Positions 17,495 to 26,206 of a DNA stretch of 64,000 nt are shown piece by piece. Position numbers and translations under genes: made by a program. The notes below the pieces were generated by a model. The model was not told the DNA's origin. It did no database searches and saw only the letters and a list, made by a program, of their open reading frames with translations. This DNA is from Alicycliphilus denitrificans K601 (GTDB lineage: Bacteria > Pseudomonadota > Gammaproteobacteria > Burkholderiales > Burkholderiaceae_C). The first letter of the stretch is position 1, and each line of letters begins with the position of its first letter. The stretch lies in the NCBI RefSeq assembly GCF_000204645.1, contig NC_015422.1, positions 2,621,001-2,685,000 of the forward strand, read 5' to 3'.

Positions 17495-18382
17495 ATGTCC
17501 CTCTTTTCCCTGCTCGGCGCCGTTGAAATCGGCCTGATTTTCAGCCTGGTGGCGCTGGGGGTCTACATCTCCTTCCGGCTGCTGCGCTTTCCTGACCTCA
17601 CGGTGGACGGCAGCTTTCCGCTGGGCGGCGCGGTCTGCGCCATCCTGATCTCCACGGGCACCAATCCCTGGCTCGCGACGCTCGCGGCCACGGCGGCCGG
17701 CGCGGTGGCGGGGCTGCTCACGGGCTGGCTCAACGTCAGGCTCAAGATCATGGACCTGCTGGCCAGCATCCTGATGATGATCGCCCTGTACTCGGTGAAC
17801 CTGCGCATCATGGGCGGGCCCAACGTGCCGCTGATCAACGACACCACCCTCTTCACTCTGCTGCAACCCGAAAGCATCCCCGACTACGTGGCGCGCCCCA
17901 TGGTCCTGTTCGTGATCGTGGTGCTCGCCAAGGTGGCGCTCGACTGGTTCTTCGCCACGGAGCGTGGCCTGGCGATCCGCGCCACCGGCTCCAACGCCCG
18001 CATGGCGCGCGCCCAGGGCATCAACACCGGGGCCATGGTGCTGCTGGGCATGGCCATCTCCAACGCGCTGGTGGGCCTGGCGGGCGCGCTGTTCGCGCAG
18101 ACGCAGGGCGGCTCCGACATTTCCATGGGCATAGGCACCATCGTCATCGGCCTGGCCGCGGTGATCGTGGGCGAGTCCATCCTGCCGTCGCGGCGCATCG
18201 TCTACGCGACGCTGGCCGTCGTCGTGGGCGCCATCGTCTACCGCTTCTTCATCGCTGCGGCGCTCAACAGCGACTTCATCGGCCTCAAGGCGCAGGACCT
18301 GAACCTGGTCACCGCCGTGCTGGTCACCGTGGCGCTGGTGATTCCGCAGCTCAAGCGCAAGCTCGGCAGCCGCAAGGCCTAA
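17495..18382 (+). CDS. ABC transporter permease (TrpY-like)
   Basis: This 295-aa inner-membrane permease has eight to nine hydrophobic segments, beginning with a segment near the N-terminus (LGAVEIGLIFSLVALGVYIS). The segment FFATERGLAIRATGSNARMARAQGIN is the typical cytoplasmic coupling region of branched-chain-amino-acid-type permeases. It pairs with the ATPase gene 12 bases downstream. Substrate is inferred to be an aromatic amino acid or a similar compound, as in TrpXYZ. Confidence 0.87.
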   Translation: MSLFSLLGAVEIGLIFSLVALGVYISFRLLRFPDLTVDGSFPLGGAVCAILISTGTNPWLATLAATAAGAVAGLLTGWLNVRLKIMDLLASILMMIALYSVNLRIMGGPNVPLINDTTLFTLLQPESIPDYVARPMVLFVIVVLAKVALDWFFATERGLAIRATGSNARMARAQGINTGAMVLLGMAISNALVGLAGALFAQTQGGSDISMGIGTIVIGLAAVIVGESILPSRRIVYATLAVVVGAIVYRFFIAAALNSDFIGLKAQDLNLVTAVLVTVALVIPQLKRKLGSRKA

Positions 18383-18394
18383 GGAGAGAACGCC

Positions 18395-19189
18395 ATGCTG
18401 AGCGCACAAGACCTTTTCATTACCTTCAACCCGGGCACGCCCATAGAGACGCGCGCGCTGCGCGGCATGTCGCTGGAGATCCCGGCAGGGCAGTTCGTCA
18501 CCGTCATCGGCTCCAACGGCGCGGGCAAGTCCACCTTCCTCAACGCGATCTCGGGCGACATCGGCGTGGACACCGGCCGCATCGCCATCGACGGCCTGGA
18601 CGTGACGCGCAGCCCCGTGTGGGAGCGCGCCGAGCGCGTCTCGCGCGTGTTCCAGGACCCCATGGCGGGCACCTGCGAGGACCTGACCATCGAGGAGAAC
18701 ATGGCCCTGGCCCAGCAGCGTGGCACGCGCCGCGGCCTGCGCGGCGCCGTCAAGCAGGCCGAGCGCGCCATGTACCGCGAGCGCCTGTCCACGCTGGGCC
18801 TGGGACTGGAGAACCGCCTCACCGACCGCATCGGCCTGCTCTCGGGCGGCCAGCGCCAGGCCGTGAGCCTGCTCATGGCGGCGCTGCAGCCATCGCGCAT
18901 CCTGCTGCTGGACGAGCACACCGCGGCGCTCGACCCGCGCACGGCCGACTTCGTGCTGCAACTCACGGCGCGCATCGTGCAGGAGAACAAGCTCACCACC
19001 ATGATGGTCACGCACAGCATGCGCCAGGCGCTCGACGTGGGCGAGCGCACGGTGATGCTGCACCAGGGCCAGGTGGTGCTGGACGTGTCCGGCGAGGAAC
19101 GCGCGCGCCTGGACGTGCCCGACCTGCTGAAGATGTTCGAGAAGGTGCGCGGCGAGAAGCTGGCGGACGACGCGCTGCTGCTGGGCTGA
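18395..19189 (+). CDS. ABC transporter ATP-binding protein (TrpZ-like)
   Basis: The 264-aa ATPase has Walker A (GSNGAGKST, residues about 39-47), the signature LSGGQRQAVSLLMA, Walker B (ILLLDEHTAALDP) and the H-loop (MVTHSMRQAL). AAGGAG precedes the start. Completes the three-gene importer together with 16445-18382. Confidence 0.92.
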   Translation: MLSAQDLFITFNPGTPIETRALRGMSLEIPAGQFVTVIGSNGAGKSTFLNAISGDIGVDTGRIAIDGLDVTRSPVWERAERVSRVFQDPMAGTCEDLTIEENMALAQQRGTRRGLRGAVKQAERAMYRERLSTLGLGLENRLTDRIGLLSGGQRQAVSLLMAALQPSRILLLDEHTAALDPRTADFVLQLTARIVQENKLTTMMVTHSMRQALDVGERTVMLHQGQVVLDVSGEERARLDVPDLLKMFEKVRGEKLADDALLLG

Positions 19190-19221
19190 GGCCAGGCAGC
19201 CCGCCGTTTTCACCCCGCAGG

Positions 19222-19250
19222 AAGTCTGCCACTGGCGGACTTTCTTTTTT
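19222..19250 (+). terminator. Rho-independent terminator of the ABC transporter operon
   Basis: The stem AAGTCTGCC (19222-19230) pairs with GGCGGACTT (19234-19242), with one G-T pair and a three-base loop. A run of T residues follows to 19250. Confidence 0.85.
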
Positions 19251-19340
19251 GATAGCAGCTGGCGCGCGCCAGTCCTTGATTTCAAGCGTTTTCACTCTGG
19301 AAAGCAAGATAAACCAAGCGCGAGCAGCTATCGAAATTGA
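19247..19340. repeat. Interspersed repeat, inverted pair
   Basis: Two copies of the repeat face each other: GATAGCAGCTGGCGCG at about 19251 and CGCGAGCAGCTATC ending near 19332. Between them is a variable centre containing TTGATTTCAAGCGTTTTC. The pair lies between convergent genes and could form a long hairpin. Confidence 0.6.
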
Positions 19341-19363
19341 CAGCTTCCAACAGACGCCGCGCC

Positions 19364-21289
19364 TCAATGCCCCAGCCGGTTGGGGCTGACGATCTCCCAC
19401 CTCTGCATGTGCCGGTACACCGTGGCGCGGCATAGCCCCAGGCTGCGCGCCGTCTCGGTCACGTTCCACTGGTGGGCCTTCAGCGCCTGCAGCAGCGCGT
19501 CGCGCCCGCCCGGCGCCCCCGGGACGGCGGTCTCCGCATCCACCCCGCCCAGCGACAGCATCCGCTCGGGCGGCAGCATGGCCGGCTGGCCGCCCCGGAT
19601 TTCGGCCGGCAGATGCTCCGGGCCCACGGCCTCGCCGCCGCTCAGCGCCATCGCCGTGCGCAGCACGTTCTTCAGCTGCCGGATATTGCCCGGCCAGTCG
19701 TGGCGCAGCAGCAGCTGGCGCGCGGCCTCGGTGATGGCCACGGCGCGGCCGTAGAGCTGCTGGCCGTCCTCGCGCAGCAGGCGCTCGATGAGCAGCCCCT
19801 TGTCGGCGCGATCGCGCAGCGCCGGCAGCTCCAGCGTCACACTGTTGAGGCGGTAGTACAAGTCCAGCCGGAACTGCCCCTGGGCCACCATCCCGCGCAG
19901 GTCGCGGTGCGTGGCGCAGATCAGCTGCACGTCGACGGCGACGGGCTGCTCCGCGCCCAGCGGCGTCACCTCGCGCTCGGCCAGCACGCGCAGCAGCCTC
20001 GTCTGCATGGCCTGCGGCATGTCGCCGATCTCGTCGAGGAAGAGCGTGCCGCCATGGGCCTGCGCGATCTTGCCGCGCGCGCCCTTGGTCCGGGCACCGG
20101 TGAACGCGCCCTCGCGGTAGCCGAACAATTCGCTCTCGATCAGGGTCTCGGGAATCGCCGCGCAGTTGACCGCCACGAAGGGCCGGGCCCTGCGCGCGCT
20201 GGCCTCGTGCATGGCCTTGGCAAAAGCCTCCTTGCCCGAGCCGGATTCGCCATGCAGCAGGATCGCCAGCCCCTTGTCGAGCACGCGCAGCGCCTGCCGC
20301 ACATTGGTCTGCATCTGCGGGTCGTGGCCGGCAATGGCCTGCAGAGCATCCGCGCCCGCCATGGCGGACGATGCCTGCGCCGGTGCCGCGGACGGCCGCC
20401 GGCGCGGTGGCCGCACGAGCGCAAAGCACTGCGTTCCGGTCGGCAGGTGGCGCATCGCCAGCGGATAGCCGCCCTGCCGCGCCGCGTCGGCCACCTGCTC
20501 GAAACGGTAGTCGAACACCTCTTCGACGCTGCGGCCCAGGGCCGCGACCAGCGCGCCCTGCTCGCGCAGCGACTGGCTGATCGCCACAATCCGCCCCGTT
20601 TCGTCGAGCACGACCATGCCGTCGGCCGAGACTTCGAGAAAATCGCGCCGCCGCGCGAGCTTGAGCACATGGTGGTGCTCGAACTCGTGCAGGAAGTTCG
20701 CATCCTCGGCCATGCGGGCCGCGGACTGCACCATCTGCAGCACCAGGTGCTGGCTGCGCCGGTCGTCGGGCGACTCCATCGCCGAGGCATCGAGCACCGC
20801 CAGCGGCCGCCCGTCGGGCGCGAAGATGGGCACGGCGCTGCAGGTCAGCGTCTTGTTGGGCGCGCGGAAATGCTCCGCATGGTGCACGGTGATGGCCCGC
20901 TGTTCCAGGTTCGCCAGCGCCACTGCGCAGGTGCCCTCCTTCTCCTCGGTCCAGCAGCTGCCCAGCCACAGCCCGGCGCGCCGCCAGTCCTGGTCGAACA
21001 GCGGATTGCCGATGAAATCCACCGCCACGCCATGCGTGTCGGCCAGCAACACCACATAGCCCGCGTCGCGGACCTGGCCGAACAGCGCCTCCATGCCGCC
21101 GCGGGCGATGCGCATGAAGCGCTCCATGGGTTCGCGATGGTCCTTGAGCGCGGTGGTGGTCAGCACGCGCGGAGGTTCGCCGCGCCCCGGATCCAGCCGG
21201 TGCAGCTCGAAAGAGCGCAGCAGCGAGCGTTCGATCAGCGCGACGTCGGCCGGGACGCTGTCAGAAGGCTTCGAGGTGTTCCATGGCAT
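19364..21289 (-). CDS. acoR: Sigma-54-dependent activator, AcoR-like
   Basis: The 641-aa regulator has an N-terminal GAF-type sensor (about 60-180), a PAS-like segment (about 215-290), an AAA+ domain with Walker A GESGSGKE (347-354), the sigma-54 contact loop GAFTGA (394-399) and Walker B GGTLFLDE (413-420), and a C-terminal Fis-type helix-turn-helix (WNVTETARSLGLCRATVYRH). All activator motifs are intact. This layout matches AcoR, which turns on acetoin catabolism genes. The E1/E2 operon upstream carries a strong -24/-12 promoter (28365-28379), which supports this role. GGAGA precedes ATG at 21289. Confidence 0.9.
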   Translation of the reverse strand: MPWNTSKPSDSVPADVALIERSLLRSFELHRLDPGRGEPPRVLTTTALKDHREPMERFMRIARGGMEALFGQVRDAGYVVLLADTHGVAVDFIGNPLFDQDWRRAGLWLGSCWTEEKEGTCAVALANLEQRAITVHHAEHFRAPNKTLTCSAVPIFAPDGRPLAVLDASAMESPDDRRSQHLVLQMVQSAARMAEDANFLHEFEHHHVLKLARRRDFLEVSADGMVVLDETGRIVAISQSLREQGALVAALGRSVEEVFDYRFEQVADAARQGGYPLAMRHLPTGTQCFALVRPPRRRPSAAPAQASSAMAGADALQAIAGHDPQMQTNVRQALRVLDKGLAILLHGESGSGKEAFAKAMHEASARRARPFVAVNCAAIPETLIESELFGYREGAFTGARTKGARGKIAQAHGGTLFLDEIGDMPQAMQTRLLRVLAEREVTPLGAEQPVAVDVQLICATHRDLRGMVAQGQFRLDLYYRLNSVTLELPALRDRADKGLLIERLLREDGQQLYGRAVAITEAARQLLLRHDWPGNIRQLKNVLRTAMALSGGEAVGPEHLPAEIRGGQPAMLPPERMLSLGGVDAETAVPGAPGGRDALLQALKAHQWNVTETARSLGLCRATVYRHMQRWEIVSPNRLGH

Positions 21290-21400
21290 CGTCTGTCTCC
21301 ATTCGCCTCGCGCTCATCGGCCGAGGTCGGACCTGCATGGGGTGAGACGGCTGCCGCAGGCTGGCCACGGCACCCGTTTCACGCCCGCACATGATAGACC

Positions 21401-22276
21401 TCAGGCGCCCGCACGGGGTTCAAACATCGACCCGGAGGCTGCCTGTGCCGGTCCGGGGATTGAAGAGACAAGGCAGGCAGGCGGCACGCCCGTTGCCGGC
21501 CCCTCCATCCACTCGGCCAGCAGCTGCACCAGCGCGGCGGGCTGGTCCGCATGCAGCCAGTGGCCGGCTTGCGCCAGCTCCACGATGCGCGAGCGCGGAA
21601 ACAGCCTTCGTATCGTGTTTTCATGCCGCGGCAGCACATAGTTCGAAGTCCCGCCGCGCACGAACAAGGCCTCCACGGCACTCGACGACCGCAGCACCCC
21701 GGGCGCAAAGCCCAGCAGCTGCGGCATGGAGCCGCCTATGCCCAGCCAGTGAATGCGCCAGGCCAGATGCCCGTCCCGCCAGGCCAGGTTCTGCAGCAGC
21801 ATGGCCCGCAGCCGGGCCGAAGGCACGAAGCGTTCGAGCTGCCGGCCGGCGTCCTCCCGCGAACGGGCTGCGGCCAGGTCCAGCCGCAGCGCGGCGCAGA
21901 CCAGCGCCGAGAAATGGTCGTGGTAGGTTGCCGGCGCCATGTCGAGCACGGCCAGCGCCTCGGTGCGCCGCGGGTGCAGCAGCGCGAATGCCATGGCCAC
22001 CTTGCCGCCCATGCTGTGGCCGGCGATGCGGGCGCGCGCGATGCCCTGGGCGTCGAGCAGCTCGCGCAGGTCCTCCGCCATTTCGGAGTAGTCCATGGCA
22101 TCGGCATGCGGCGACAGGCCGTGGTTGCGCAGGTCCACCGCCAGCACGCGTGCGCGTGCCGACAGCGGCGCCGCGATGTGGTGCCACTGCGCGGCGCTGC
22201 CGAACAGGCCGTGCAGCAGCACCAGCGGCGCCCCGGCGTCTCCGCCGCCGGGGTAGTCGCGGCAGGACAGCTTCAC
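21401..22276 (-). CDS. Alpha/beta-fold hydrolase
   Basis: The 291-aa alpha/beta hydrolase shows the oxyanion segment VLLHGLFGSAAQW, the nucleophile elbow GHSMGGK (S97) and a C-terminal AGHWLHAD for the catalytic histidine. It resembles YbfF-type thioesterase/esterase proteins. GTG at 22276 has AGGAGG upstream. It lies 13 bases after the GMC oxidoreductase gene and ends the acetoin-type operon. In Cupriavidus-type AcoC a lipoyl domain is joined to an alpha/beta-hydrolase fold; here the fold is a separate protein, so it may serve the complex or hydrolyse an ester or lactone product of the GMC enzyme. Confidence 0.83.
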   Translation of the reverse strand: MKLSCRDYPGGGDAGAPLVLLHGLFGSAAQWHHIAAPLSARARVLAVDLRNHGLSPHADAMDYSEMAEDLRELLDAQGIARARIAGHSMGGKVAMAFALLHPRRTEALAVLDMAPATYHDHFSALVCAALRLDLAAARSREDAGRQLERFVPSARLRAMLLQNLAWRDGHLAWRIHWLGIGGSMPQLLGFAPGVLRSSSAVEALFVRGGTSNYVLPRHENTIRRLFPRSRIVELAQAGHWLHADQPAALVQLLAEWMEGPATGVPPACLVSSIPGPAQAASGSMFEPRAGA

Positions 22277-22289
22277 GCCCTGTCCTCCT

Positions 22290-23870
22290 TCACAGCTCGC
22301 GCCGCTGCATGGCCCCTGCGATGTGCTCCGCCTGCCGGATCGCCAGCGCCACGATGGTCAGCGTGGGATTGGCCGCGGCGCTGGAGGTGAACTGGCTGCC
22401 GTCCGAGATGAACAGGTTCTTCACGTCGTGCGCCTGGCCCCACTTGTTGACCACGCCGTCGCCGGCCTTGGCGCTCATGCGGTTGGTGCCCATGTTGTGG
22501 CTGGCCGGATAGGCTGGCATGTCGATCACGCGCGTAGCCCCCACGGCCTCCGACAGCTTGCGCCACTGCACCAGGCCGTGGGCGGTGATCCTGTCGTCGT
22601 TCTCGTGGTAGGTCTTGGTCACGATGGGCACGGGCAGGCCGTACTGGTCCTTTTCCGTGGGGTGCAGCGTGATGGAGTTCTGCTCGCGCGCCAGGTCCTC
22701 GCCGCAGACCCAGACGCAGCTCATGTGGTCGTACATCTCCAGGGCCGAGGCGAAGTCGCGCCCCCAGCCGCCGGGCTTCATGAACGCCGCCGTATACGGC
22801 AGGTGCAGGGCCAAGCCCTCGAGGTAGTAGCCGCCGACGAAGCCGCGCCTGGTATCGAGCGGCACCTCGTCGGCCACCACGGCCGCGATGTCGAAGCCCC
22901 GGTACATGTAGACAGGCCCCTTGTGGATGGACACTGCCGCCGCCGTGGCGTGGTTCATGTAGTTCCTGCCCACCTGGCCCGAGGAGTTGGCCAGGCCGTT
23001 CGGGAACAGGCCCGAGGCCGAGTTCAGCAGCAGCCGCGGCGACTCGATGGAGTTGCCCGCCACGCAGACCACGCGCGCCTTCTGCAGCTGCCTGCGGCCC
23101 TTGCCGTCCACATAGAGCACGCCGTTGGCGCGGCCGTCCTTGTCGTGCTGGATCTGCAGCACCATGGACTCGGGCCGCAGCTCGACATGGCCGGTGGCCT
23201 GGGCGCGCGGCACCTCGGTGTAGAGCGTGGACCACTTGGCGCCGATCTTGCAGCCCTGCATGCAAAAGCCGATCTGCTGGCAGGCGGGCCGCCCGTCGTA
23301 GACCTTGCTGTTGGACGCGGCGGGCCGCACGATATTTCTGTAGCCCACCTTCCGCGCGCCGGCCTCGATCACCTTGTAATGGTTGTTGGGCGGCATGGGC
23401 GGCAGGCCGCTGGCCTTGGAGCCCGCCACGCCCATCTTCTTCTCGGCCAGGTCGTAGTACGGCTCCAGCTCGGCCAGCGTGATCGGCCAGTCGAGCACAT
23501 TGGCGCCTTCGATGGCGCCGTAGGTCGTCCTGGTGCGGAAGTCGTGCTCCTGGAAGCGCAGGGCCACGCCGGACCAGTGCACCGTGGAGCCGCCCACGCC
23601 CTTGACGATCCAGGCCGGCAGGTTCGGATAGGTCTGGGTGTGGTGCCAGCCGCCGGCCGAGATGCGCTTGTCCAGCCACGAGATCTTGTTGAACATCGCC
23701 CACTCGTCGTTCTCGAAGTCATCGGGCGTGTAGTGCTTGCCGGCCTCCAGCACCACGCACTTGACGCCGCGCTGCGCCAGTTCGTTGGCCAGCGTGCCGC
23801 CGCCGGCGCCCGAGCCGACGATCACGACGACGCTGTCGTCATGGAGGGAGAATTGGGTTTGGTCTGCCAT
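22290..23870 (-). CDS. GMC-family FAD oxidoreductase (gluconate 2-dehydrogenase large-subunit type)
   Basis: This 526-aa protein has the FAD motif VVVIVGSGAGGGTLANELAQ (residues about 14-33), GVGGSTVHWSGVALRF, a Cys-rich stretch QQIGFCMQGCKIG and the active-site region SHNMGTNRM near the C-terminus. These match the large subunit of gluconate 2-dehydrogenase-like enzymes, which oxidise alcohol groups of sugars or polyols at the periplasmic face. It has no signal peptide; such subunits are carried out with the Tat-exported small subunit, whose gene lies just upstream. No cytochrome c subunit gene is present. ATG at 23870 has AGGAGA upstream. Confidence 0.85.
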   Translation of the reverse strand: MADQTQFSLHDDSVVVIVGSGAGGGTLANELAQRGVKCVVLEAGKHYTPDDFENDEWAMFNKISWLDKRISAGGWHHTQTYPNLPAWIVKGVGGSTVHWSGVALRFQEHDFRTRTTYGAIEGANVLDWPITLAELEPYYDLAEKKMGVAGSKASGLPPMPPNNHYKVIEAGARKVGYRNIVRPAASNSKVYDGRPACQQIGFCMQGCKIGAKWSTLYTEVPRAQATGHVELRPESMVLQIQHDKDGRANGVLYVDGKGRRQLQKARVVCVAGNSIESPRLLLNSASGLFPNGLANSSGQVGRNYMNHATAAAVSIHKGPVYMYRGFDIAAVVADEVPLDTRRGFVGGYYLEGLALHLPYTAAFMKPGGWGRDFASALEMYDHMSCVWVCGEDLAREQNSITLHPTEKDQYGLPVPIVTKTYHENDDRITAHGLVQWRKLSEAVGATRVIDMPAYPASHNMGTNRMSAKAGDGVVNKWGQAHDVKNLFISDGSQFTSSAAANPTLTIVALAIRQAEHIAGAMQRREL

Positions 23871-23902
23871 GATGGATGTCTCCTTCGCTGCTGCCTGAGC
23901 CT

Positions 23903-24484
23903 TCACAGCCAGTCGATGTCGTCGAAACCGCGGTTCACATAGCCGCCCTTCTGCCACGACGAGCCCTCGTAGCCGAACAGCGGCCACAGCTTCTTGTTGT
24001 TGTAGAGGCCGGTGACCAGGCCGCCCTGCACCTTCCTGAAGAACGGCGTGGCCTCGATGTCCTTCAGAAGCGCCACGCGCTCGTCCTCGGTCTTCACCTC
24101 GGCATAGGGCACGCCGTAGCGCTGCCTGGCGCGCTGGTCCAGGTCCTTGACGCCCTCGGTCAGCAGCGTCTTCACGCCCTTGTCCTTCGCGGCCGCGGCG
24201 TCGTACGGCGCCACGGCCTCGACGTAGAAGCTCTCGGCCAGCTTGTCGTGCGGATAGAGGTCGCGCGCCATGCGCAGCAGGGTCTTGCCGGTGGCTGCGC
24301 CCAGGTGGCGAAAGCTCTGCTGGGCCGCCACATCCTTGGCGGCCGCGATGCCGGCCGCGGGAATGACCGCGATGCCGATGGCCCCGAGGCCGCCGCCGCG
24401 CAGAAAGCTGCGGCGCTGCAGCGTGGACCGTCTGTCCAGCATCCGCATGGTGCCGGGGGCAAGGTTGTCGTTCAGGTTTTTCAT
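23903..24484 (-). CDS. Gluconate 2-dehydrogenase subunit 3 family protein with Tat signal
   Basis: The 193-aa protein begins with a twin-arginine signal (LQRRSFLRGGGLGAIGIAVI, residues about 22-41) followed by an alanine-rich cleavage region. The remainder matches the small subunit of membrane-bound gluconate dehydrogenase, with SFRHLGAATGKTLLRMARDLYPHD and FGYEGSSWQKGGYVNRGFDDIDWL at the end. It probably escorts the GMC subunit through the Tat pathway. The gap to the GMC gene is 32 bases. Confidence 0.85.
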   Translation of the reverse strand: MKNLNDNLAPGTMRMLDRRSTLQRRSFLRGGGLGAIGIAVIPAAGIAAAKDVAAQQSFRHLGAATGKTLLRMARDLYPHDKLAESFYVEAVAPYDAAAAKDKGVKTLLTEGVKDLDQRARQRYGVPYAEVKTEDERVALLKDIEATPFFRKVQGGLVTGLYNNKKLWPLFGYEGSSWQKGGYVNRGFDDIDWL

Positions 24485-24540
24485 CGTCGTGTCTCCGTCG
24501 CTTTATGGGTTGTGAAATCTCAGTCGGGGCGTTCAGCGGC

Positions 24541-25254
24541 TCACATGGGGCAGGCCTCCTGTTCCAGCGCGGCCTGCAGCGCAAGCCCCAACCGCTGCGC
24601 GCATGCCTGGCCATCGAAGTGCGCAGCCAGTTCGGCAGCGCTGACGGTGGTGGCGGCCAGGGTCCGGGCATCGGCCCCACCGCGACCCAGGGCATCGCAC
24701 ATCAGCTGCCACGGCGACGGCTGCAGCAGCACGCCGCCAACCAAGAGCACGCCGCTGGCGCGGCGCACCTGGGCCAGGCCAGCGATCTTGCGGCCCTGGG
24801 CCAGCACCTCCCAGGGCGACAGGCCGCCAAAGCAGGCCCAGTCCACCGCCGTGCGCTGCGCCGCCGGCAGGGCCCGCAGCGCCTCCGGGGCCAAGGCCTG
24901 CGCGTCCACGCCGCCCTGCTGCAGCACCCGGGCAATGGCCTCGCCCAGCCAGCGGTAGCTGGCCACCAGGCCCTGGCGGGCCAGCGGATGGCCGGCCGGC
25001 AGCGCCACCGACAGGCCCAGCATCCACGGCCCGGCCAGCACCGCGCCGCCGCCGGACTGGCGCAGCAGCACCGGCACCTCGCCATCGGCCTGCGCCAGTA
25101 GCCGGCGCTGCGAGCAGCCGAGCACGATGGCCGGCGCCTCGTAGCGCCAGAGCCGGAAACCGGGCACAGCCACCGGCTGCGCAAGCTGCTGCTCGTTCCA
25201 CAGCTGTTCGCGCACGGCCTCGGGCGGCGTCAACGATGGAAGCGCCGCAGTCAT
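24541..25254 (-). CDS. Lipoate-protein ligase A-like protein
   Basis: The 237-aa protein has the BPL/LplA/LipB fold motifs: RQSGGGAVLAGPW near residue 63 and GRKIAGLAQVRRASG with the lipoate-binding lysine. It should attach lipoate, or transfer it, to a lysine on an acceptor domain. Its ATG overlaps the stop of the E2 catalytic gene by four bases, in a row of three such ATGA overlaps, so it is made together with the lipoyl protein it probably modifies. It lacks the extra C-terminal domain of E. coli LplA, so it may be an amidotransferase or need a separate activation step. Confidence 0.82.
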   Translation of the reverse strand: MTAALPSLTPPEAVREQLWNEQQLAQPVAVPGFRLWRYEAPAIVLGCSQRRLLAQADGEVPVLLRQSGGGAVLAGPWMLGLSVALPAGHPLARQGLVASYRWLGEAIARVLQQGGVDAQALAPEALRALPAAQRTAVDWACFGGLSPWEVLAQGRKIAGLAQVRRASGVLLVGGVLLQPSPWQLMCDALGRGGADARTLAATTVSAAELAAHFDGQACAQRLGLALQAALEQEACPM

Positions 25255-25964
25255 GGCCTGCCCGACAGCGAATCGGGGGCTTCGAGGTGGGCCTTGACGG
25301 CCTGCAGGAACTGCGCGGCCGGATAGCCGTCGATGGCCCGGTGGTCGAACACCAGGGTCAGCGTCGTCATCGCGGCCACACGCACCTGGCCGTCCCGCAC
25401 CACGGCACATTCACGCACGCTGCTCACGCCCAGGATCCCCACCTGCGGCGGGTTCAGCACCGGCGTGAACCAGTCGATGCCCGTCATGCCCAGGTTGGTG
25501 ACCGTGAAGGTCGCGCCCTGGTAGGCCTTGGGCGGCAGCTGGCCGGCGCGGGTGCCGGCCGCCAGCGCGCGCGTTTCCTGTGCCAGCTGCGCCACCGGCT
25601 TGGTTTCGGCATCGCGGATCACCGGCACCATCAGCCCCTCGTCCAGCGCCACGGCCAGGCCCAGGTGCACGGCGCCCTGGCACTCGACCACGTTGTCCTT
25701 GAGCAGCGCGTTCATGCGCGGGTGCGCTGCCAGCGCCAGCGCCGTGGCGCGCAGCACGCAGGCAGTGATGGTGGGCTTCGCATCGCCCTCCCCCACGGAC
25801 TGCGCACGTAGCCAGGCCCGGCAGGCCGAGACATCGGCCTCGGCGCCCATGGCCACGCGCGGCGCCTGCCAGCCCAGGGCCATGTTGCGCGCGATGGCGC
25901 CGCGCAGGCCCTTGAGGGCAATGCTGGCGCTGCCGGCGCCCGCCTCTGCCACGGCGGCGCTCAT
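25251..25964 (-). CDS. Dihydrolipoamide acyltransferase (E2) catalytic domain, stand-alone
   Basis: The 237-aa protein is only the 2-oxoacid dehydrogenase acyltransferase domain. It has KGLRGAIARNMALGWQAPRV at the start and the catalytic motif FDHRAIDGYPAAQFL with the HxxxDG His/Asp pair. The lipoyl domain and the peripheral-subunit-binding domain that normally precede it are missing; the lipoyl domain is encoded by the gene immediately upstream, which overlaps by ATGA. It should transfer the acetyl group from lipoyl to CoA. This is a split E2 rather than a truncation, since both parts have intact starts and ends. Confidence 0.88.
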   Translation of the reverse strand: MSAAVAEAGAGSASIALKGLRGAIARNMALGWQAPRVAMGAEADVSACRAWLRAQSVGEGDAKPTITACVLRATALALAAHPRMNALLKDNVVECQGAVHLGLAVALDEGLMVPVIRDAETKPVAQLAQETRALAAGTRAGQLPPKAYQGATFTVTNLGMTGIDWFTPVLNPPQVGILGVSSVRECAVVRDGQVRVAAMTTLTLVFDHRAIDGYPAAQFLQAVKAHLEAPDSLSGRP

Positions 25965-26206
25965 GCCAGCGTGCCCAGGCTCTGGCCGGGCTTGAAGGTG
26001 CCTTCGGCCGGCACCAGGATGGCCTCGATCACGCCGTCGGCGGGCGCCAGCACCTCGTGGCTGGACTTGACCACCACCACGCTGGCCACCGGCTGCCCGG
26101 CCTTGACGCTGTCGCCCACCTTCACCAGCCAGTCCTCGACCAGGGCCTCGGTGCCGGGCTCCACGTCCTGCCAGGCGTCTTGCGAAAGGATGATGTCGGT
26201 GCTCAT
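25961..26206 (-). CDS. Stand-alone lipoyl (biotinyl/lipoyl) carrier protein
   Basis: This 81-aa protein is a complete lipoyl domain: LVEDWLVKVGDSVKAGQPVASVVVVKSSHEVLAPADGV (residues about 22-59) with the modified lysine at K48 in the VVKSSHE turn, where DKA is usual. It ends with TFKPGQSLGTLA. It overlaps both the E1 beta gene and the E2 catalytic gene by ATGA. It would be the swinging arm of the acetoin-type dehydrogenase complex. Lipoyl rather than biotinyl modification is inferred from the neighbours. Confidence 0.85.
   Translation of the reverse strand: MSTDIILSQDAWQDVEPGTEALVEDWLVKVGDSVKAGQPVASVVVVKSSHEVLAPADGVIEAILVPAEGTFKPGQSLGTLA

Noticed and set aside
16163..19285. A 1040-residue open frame on the minus strand opposite the ABC transporter genes
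   Set aside because: It is antisense to four well-supported genes, has a low-complexity His/Gln/Gly/Arg-rich translation typical of the antisense frame of high-GC genes, and matches no domain.
19472..21394. A 640-residue open frame opposite the AcoR-like gene
   Set aside because: The AcoR-like protein on the other strand has every expected motif; this frame has none.
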